Below are positions 59,940 through 64,000 of a stretch of DNA of 64,000 bases, piece by piece (position 1 is the stretch's first letter; every line of letters begins with the position of its first letter). The DNA lies in NCBI GenBank assembly GCA_045545235.1, contig JAZQAN010000025.1:1-64000 (forward strand), written 5' to 3'. The notes under the pieces are model-generated. The model did no database searches, was not told where the DNA came from, and saw only the letters and a program-made list of their open reading frames with translations. A program made the position numbers and the translations under genes. Origin of the DNA: CAZNKU01 sp045545235. Lineage in GTDB: Bacteria > Bacillota > Clostridia > Monoglobales > Firm-18.

Positions 59940-62900
59940 ATGATATACAATAAAAAAACCGAAAAACTTGATATTGAACTTTTTAAAAACCCTACAAGTG
60001 AATACCGTGGTATGCCATTCTGGGCATGGAATTCTGATTTAAAAACAGATGAACTTAAAAATCAGATAGATGTTATGAAGCAAATGGGCTTCGGTGGATT
60101 TTATATGCACGTTCGTCAGGGACTGGAACTTCCTTATATGGGCAAGGAATTTATGGATGCTGTACGTACATGTACGGAGAAAGCAAAAAAAGAGGGTATG
60201 TATGCAGGTCTTTATGATGAAGACCGTTGGCCGTCGGGTTGTGCAGGCGGTGAGGTAACAAAGGAAATACGCCACCGTCAGAAAAGACTTTATGCATGCA
60301 AAAAAATGTTGGATAATGAAGCCTCTTCAGCTGATGAAGCATTGGAATATGGTAAGCCGTTGTTTTTATGTGCATTTGATGTGGCAGTAGATGATGAGGG
60401 GATTTTAGTATCATACAAACGCATTGACAAGGATGAATGTGCCGAAAACAAGTGGTATTTTTATTGTATAACCTGTCCGGGAGGTCAACCGAGATTTAAT
60501 TATCAGGAATATGTTGACACAATGTCAAAACCTGCAATAGATAAATTTATAGATGTTACACACGAAAAATACAAAGGGGAATTCGGCGAGGAATTCGGCA
60601 AGGTAATGCCTGCGATATTTACGGATGAGCCTCAGATGGGATTTATAAAATGGCTTAAAAACGGATGCTCCGAAGAGGCTGATTATCATTGGACAATTGG
60701 TTTTGAGATTGGCTATAAAGAAAAATTCGGAGAAGATATCCTTGACTTTTTGCCTGAACTTATATTTGCAACAAAAAGTGGTATTTCCCACGTCAGATAC
60801 AACTACTTCCGTCACGCAAGTGAACTTTTTCACGAAGCATATCTTGATAATATAGGCAAGTGGTGTGAAGAAAACGGAATTATGAGCACAGGTCACATTA
60901 TAGGTGAAGATACTCTTTACGAAATAGCCTGGACCTGTGGTGATGTTATGCGAGGATACAAAAATATGCAGTATCCGGGTATAGACATACTGTTTAACGA
61001 AAGGGCATATACTGCGGCTAAACAGTGTCAGTCAGCGGTGCGTCAGTATGGCAGAGCAGGTATGCTTTCTGAAATGTACGGCGTTACAAATTGGGACTAT
61101 GATTTTCGCGGGCACAAATTTCAGGGTGACTGGCAGGAGGCTTTGGGTGTTACAATGAGAGTGCCTCACCTTGCCTGGTATACAATGAAGGGCGAGGGAA
61201 AGCGTGATTACCCTGCACCTATATCCTATCAGTCTCCGTGGTATACGGAATATGGGTATGTGGAAAATCACTTTGCACGTGTAAATACCGCTATGACAAG
61301 GGGTGTGCCTTGCGTTAAAACCGCAGTTATACACCCAATTGAAAGTTATTGGCTAAAGCGAGCATCAACGGGAGAAACAAGTCCGTTATGTGATGAAATG
61401 GAAGAACGCTTTCATAATCTTGCAAAATGGCTTATTACAGGCTCTGTTGATTTTGACTATATTGCAGAATCACTTCTTGAGGATTTGTGCAAAGAAGGTA
61501 CAAATCCGCTTAATGTGGGTAAAATGAAGTACGATACAATTATTGTTGCCGATTGTATAACACTTCGACCATATACAATAAAAATATTAAATGAATTTAA
61601 AAAAGCAGGCGGTAAGCTTGTGTTTGCAGGGGATAAGCCTTATCTTTCAATGGGTAAGCAAAGTGCGGATGCAGTTGCAGTTTCAGAAGATGCAATATGT
61701 ATTGATTTTAAAAAGACTGAAATTTTAAAGGTTGCAGGTGAGGACCGTGAAGTCACAATAAAAAATGTGAATGGCGGACTTACAGATAATTTGATACATC
61801 AGCTTCGTCAGGATGGCAAAGAGAAATGGTTATTTGTTGCCCATGCTGATATGCCTGAACTTGACCACCTTTCAAACCGTCAGGATGTGGAAATAAAGTT
61901 AAAGGGTATGTATATTCCTTCAATTTACAACACAATTAACGGCAGTATTGAAAAGGTTACGTATAAAATTAAAGATGGCAACACATATGTATACACTTCA
62001 CTTTATGATTATGATTCGTTGCTTTTGAATTTTGCGGAAACTGATGTTGAAAGTGAATACATACTATGTGAAAATGAAGTGTTAAAAACAGAGAATGAAG
62101 CAGAAAGTTATGTTGAATTTGCTATGGATAACCCTAATGTACTGGTGCTTGATATGGCACAGTATAGTTTAAACGGTGGAGAATGGCAAAAGGAAGAGGA
62201 AATACTTCGAATTGACGAAAAGGTGCGTACAGAACTTGGACTTATGGTAAGAAAGGTTAAATTTGTGCAACCATGGGCAATAGAAGGTGAGCCGGAAGAT
62301 AACACTTTAGAACTTAAATTTACAATAAACAGCGAAATAAATTACGATGGTGCAATGCTTGCAGTTGAAAATCTTCATAAGCTTACAATTCGTTTTAACG
62401 GGCAGGATGTAGATAACACACCTTGCGGATGGTATACGGATAAGGATATTAAAACTGTTAAACTTCCAACCATTAAAGCGGGGCAGAATGAACTTTATAT
62501 CTCTATGCCATTTGGTCTTAGAACAGACCTTGAAAATTGTTTTGTGTTGGGTGATTTTGGTACAAATTATATTGGCAGTTATACGACGATTATCCAAAAA
62601 CCGGAAAAAATTCACTTTGGTGATATAGTGCATCAGGGTTATGCTTTTTATGGCGGTAATGTAGATTATAACACAGAATTTAATTTACAATATGATAGCA
62701 ATGTGGAATTTGAAATTTCGTTTTTCAAGGGTGCTTGTGTAAAGGTGTTTGTAGATGGTGTGGACTGTGGCAATATTGCATACCCACCATATAAACTTAA
62801 AGTAGATAACCTAAAGGCAGGTAAGCACAGTGTTACATATCGTCTGTACGGTAACCGTTATAATACCTTCAGTGCACTTCATTCTTTGATTTCAGATAAA

Positions 62901-63020
62901 GACCATGTCTATACAGGACCAATGTATTGGCGAAGCAGTGGTGACCAATGGGCATATGAATATCAGACAAGACCTTTGGGAATTTTAAAGACTCCTGTTA
63001 TTCGTTTTATAAATGGATAA
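59940..63020 (+). CDS. Second GH106-like glycoside hydrolase
   Basis: The 1026-residue protein is a paralog of the one at 54781, sharing PTSEYRGMPFWAWN, MGFGGFYMHVRQG, LYDEDRWPSGCAGG, FTDEPQMG, LSEMYGVTNWDYDFRGHKFQ and AVIHPIESYWL. It lacks a signal peptide. Differences in the loops (EDTLYEIAWTCGDVMRGYK versus EEPTLESQTHALGEAMRGY) suggest a different linkage or side-group specificity. It is co-directional with the AraC gene and metallophosphoesterase, with AAGGAG upstream. Confidence 0.8.
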   Translation: MIYNKKTEKLDIELFKNPTSEYRGMPFWAWNSDLKTDELKNQIDVMKQMGFGGFYMHVRQGLELPYMGKEFMDAVRTCTEKAKKEGMYAGLYDEDRWPSGCAGGEVTKEIRHRQKRLYACKKMLDNEASSADEALEYGKPLFLCAFDVAVDDEGILVSYKRIDKDECAENKWYFYCITCPGGQPRFNYQEYVDTMSKPAIDKFIDVTHEKYKGEFGEEFGKVMPAIFTDEPQMGFIKWLKNGCSEEADYHWTIGFEIGYKEKFGEDILDFLPELIFATKSGISHVRYNYFRHASELFHEAYLDNIGKWCEENGIMSTGHIIGEDTLYEIAWTCGDVMRGYKNMQYPGIDILFNERAYTAAKQCQSAVRQYGRAGMLSEMYGVTNWDYDFRGHKFQGDWQEALGVTMRVPHLAWYTMKGEGKRDYPAPISYQSPWYTEYGYVENHFARVNTAMTRGVPCVKTAVIHPIESYWLKRASTGETSPLCDEMEERFHNLAKWLITGSVDFDYIAESLLEDLCKEGTNPLNVGKMKYDTIIVADCITLRPYTIKILNEFKKAGGKLVFAGDKPYLSMGKQSADAVAVSEDAICIDFKKTEILKVAGEDREVTIKNVNGGLTDNLIHQLRQDGKEKWLFVAHADMPELDHLSNRQDVEIKLKGMYIPSIYNTINGSIEKVTYKIKDGNTYVYTSLYDYDSLLLNFAETDVESEYILCENEVLKTENEAESYVEFAMDNPNVLVLDMAQYSLNGGEWQKEEEILRIDEKVRTELGLMVRKVKFVQPWAIEGEPEDNTLELKFTINSEINYDGAMLAVENLHKLTIRFNGQDVDNTPCGWYTDKDIKTVKLPTIKAGQNELYISMPFGLRTDLENCFVLGDFGTNYIGSYTTIIQKPEKIHFGDIVHQGYAFYGGNVDYNTEFNLQYDSNVEFEISFFKGACVKVFVDGVDCGNIAYPPYKLKVDNLKAGKHSVTYRLYGNRYNTFSALHSLISDKDHVYTGPMYWRSSGDQWAYEYQTRPLGILKTPVIRFING

Positions 63021-63041
63021 AATTGTGCAATTAAAAAACTC

Positions 63042-63070
63042 TTGAAATAAACAAAAAAATTCTGTATAAT
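63042..63070 (+). promoter_or_regulatory. Sigma-A promoter of the MFS gene
   Basis: TTGAAA (63042-63047), a 17-nt spacer and TATAAT (63065-63070) are close to consensus, 31 nt before the MFS start codon. Confidence 0.75.
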
Positions 63071-63101
63071 TATTGTTATGTTTTTTTAAGGAAGTGTTTA
63101 T

Positions 63102-64000
63102 GTGAAACTTACAGATGGAAAGAAAATAAGAAACCTTACGTTGTTGCTTACAACAATGTATATGGTAAGCTATATAACACGCATAAATTATGGTGCGGTT
63201 ATTGCCGAAATTGCAAGTGACCTTAAAATTCTCGATTCTGTTGCGTCACTTGCGGTTACAGGTAGTTTTGTAACATACGGTGCAGGTCAGCTTATAAGCG
63301 GATATATGGGTGATAAAATTCAGCCTAAAATATTGGTTTTCGCAGGCTTTGTGCTTACTGTGCTGATGAATTTAACCGTATCATTTTTAAGCAATCCATA
63401 CATAATGGCGGCCGTGTGGTCTGTAAACGGATTTGCACAGGCGTTTATGTGGCCTCCGGTTGTGAAGCTTATGACCAATCTTCTGGATGGAAATAATTAT
63501 AAAAAGACAACCGTTATAGTTTCTTACGGTGCGTCATTCGGTACTATTGCGGCATACTTTATTTCTTCCGCTTGCGTATATATAGGGAGCTGGCGTTATA
63601 TGTTTGTGGTTTCTGCAATTATCGGTGCAATAATGGGTGTATTGTGGTTTAAATATTGCCCTGTTATAGATATGGATGCCGATGTTGTTGTTAATAAAGC
63701 TGCTGAAAAAACGGTTAAGCTTGGTTTTCCCTTTATTATATTTGTGGTTATGCCCATTATTGTTTTACAGGGCGCACTTCGTGATGGCGTGCAGACGTGG
63801 ATGCCTAAGTTTATATTGAGTTCTTTTAACTTGCAGGGATTTATGGCTATTTTACTTACAGGTCTTGCGTTACCGTTGTTTGCGATACTTTGTATGCGTG
63901 TAACTTCAAAAATATATCAGGGTAAATTGTCAAATGAGCTTTTGTGTGCAGGTACAATGCTTGCAACGGGTATGATAAGTGCTATTGTTCTTTATTCTCT
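63102..64000 (+). CDS. MFS transporter, partial (cut by the window end)
   Basis: The frame from GTG 63102 stays open to the window end (about 299 codons). It encodes a multi-helix protein with MFS features: YITRINYGAVIAEIASDL, YGAGQLISGYMGDKIQPK (loop 2-3 motif), AQAFMWPPVVKLM and SYGASFGTIAAYF. It looks like the OPA (phosphate ester/sugar phosphate) branch. AAGGAAG lies 7 nt upstream; the ATG at 63100 is out of frame and meets a stop. It follows the GH106 gene and could import its substrate. Confidence 0.8.
   Translation, partial: MKLTDGKKIRNLTLLLTTMYMVSYITRINYGAVIAEIASDLKILDSVASLAVTGSFVTYGAGQLISGYMGDKIQPKILVFAGFVLTVLMNLTVSFLSNPYIMAAVWSVNGFAQAFMWPPVVKLMTNLLDGNNYKKTTVIVSYGASFGTIAAYFISSACVYIGSWRYMFVVSAIIGAIMGVLWFKYCPVIDMDADVVVNKAAEKTVKLGFPFIIFVVMPIIVLQGALRDGVQTWMPKFILSSFNLQGFMAILLTGLALPLFAILCMRVTSKIYQGKLSNELLCAGTMLATGMISAIVLYS

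Noticed and set aside
1..64000. CRISPR arrays, rRNA or standard tRNA genes, prophage structural genes.
   Set aside because: None were seen on reading either strand; repeated sequences are hairpins rather than regularly spaced direct repeats.

Overview
The window is about 64 kb from a low-GC Gram-positive anaerobe, most likely a gut-type member of the Clostridia. The evidence is strong Shine-Dalgarno sites (GGAGG type), sigma-A promoters, a complete Rnf complex, a Firmicutes-style secG-rnr-smpB-ssrA block, and three proteins with S-layer homology (SLH) domains. Genes for galacturonate breakdown (uxaB, uxaA), two GH106-like enzymes, a GH2 enzyme and a surface SLH/Ig protein suggest a plant-polysaccharide (pectin or rhamnogalacturonan) degrader of the Monoglobus kind. 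That lineage guess is inference; there is no rRNA gene in the window.

Layout. (1) 1-5450, minus strand: mtaB and rlmD, an apparently inserted HNH/membrane-protein cassette flanked by copies of the rlmD 3' end, an SGNH hydrolase, a YgjV-like membrane protein and a flavodoxin. (2) 5550-11680: an HPr-like protein lacking the phospho-histidine, then the pyrimidine operon pyrC-K-D-F-E-B-I. (3) 11785-15903: an AraC regulator divergent from uxaB-uxaA, then a YbaK-type deacylase. (4) 16029-22144: rnfCDGEAB followed by a membrane-anchored low-complexity protein and an SLH protein. (5) 22214-26548: pgk, tpiA, gpmI and a histidine phosphatase. (6) 26650-29640: secG, an N-terminally short RNase R, smpB and tmRNA, with a duplicated tmRNA 3' end just downstream. 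(7) 29803-41193: an AraC regulator divergent from an accessory cluster (two FAD-type proteins, a secreted DUF4886 protein, a GH2 enzyme), then an SLH/Ig surface protein. (8) 41245-43766: a helix-turn-helix/L-serine dehydratase fusion and an M55 D-aminopeptidase. (9) 43914-47650, minus strand: a promoter, a cobalamin riboswitch with an intrinsic terminator, and two overlapping genes. One is a secreted DUF4430/helical-toroid/SLH protein and the other a membrane-anchored DUF4430 protein. (10) 47825-54133: a NagB-like deaminase, a GDPD-like protein, a PfkB kinase, an acyl-ACP thioesterase, an alanine/glycine:cation symporter, a PHP phosphoesterase and the 3' remnant of a glycyl radical enzyme. (11) 54199-64000: two tiny genes, then two related GH106-like enzymes with an AraC regulator, a metallophosphoesterase and the start of an MFS transporter.

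The most interesting candidate system is the cobalamin-riboswitch-controlled surface pair at 43914-47215. Its domain set (DUF4430 plus an alpha/alpha toroid) is the one found in animal transcobalamin and intrinsic factor, here apparently attached to the cell wall by SLH repeats. Other notable points are a family of roughly 91-nt intergenic hairpin elements (1-106, 7214-7304, 24177-24267), the duplicated rlmD and ssrA 3' ends, the HTH-serine dehydratase fusion and the RNase R without cold-shock domains.
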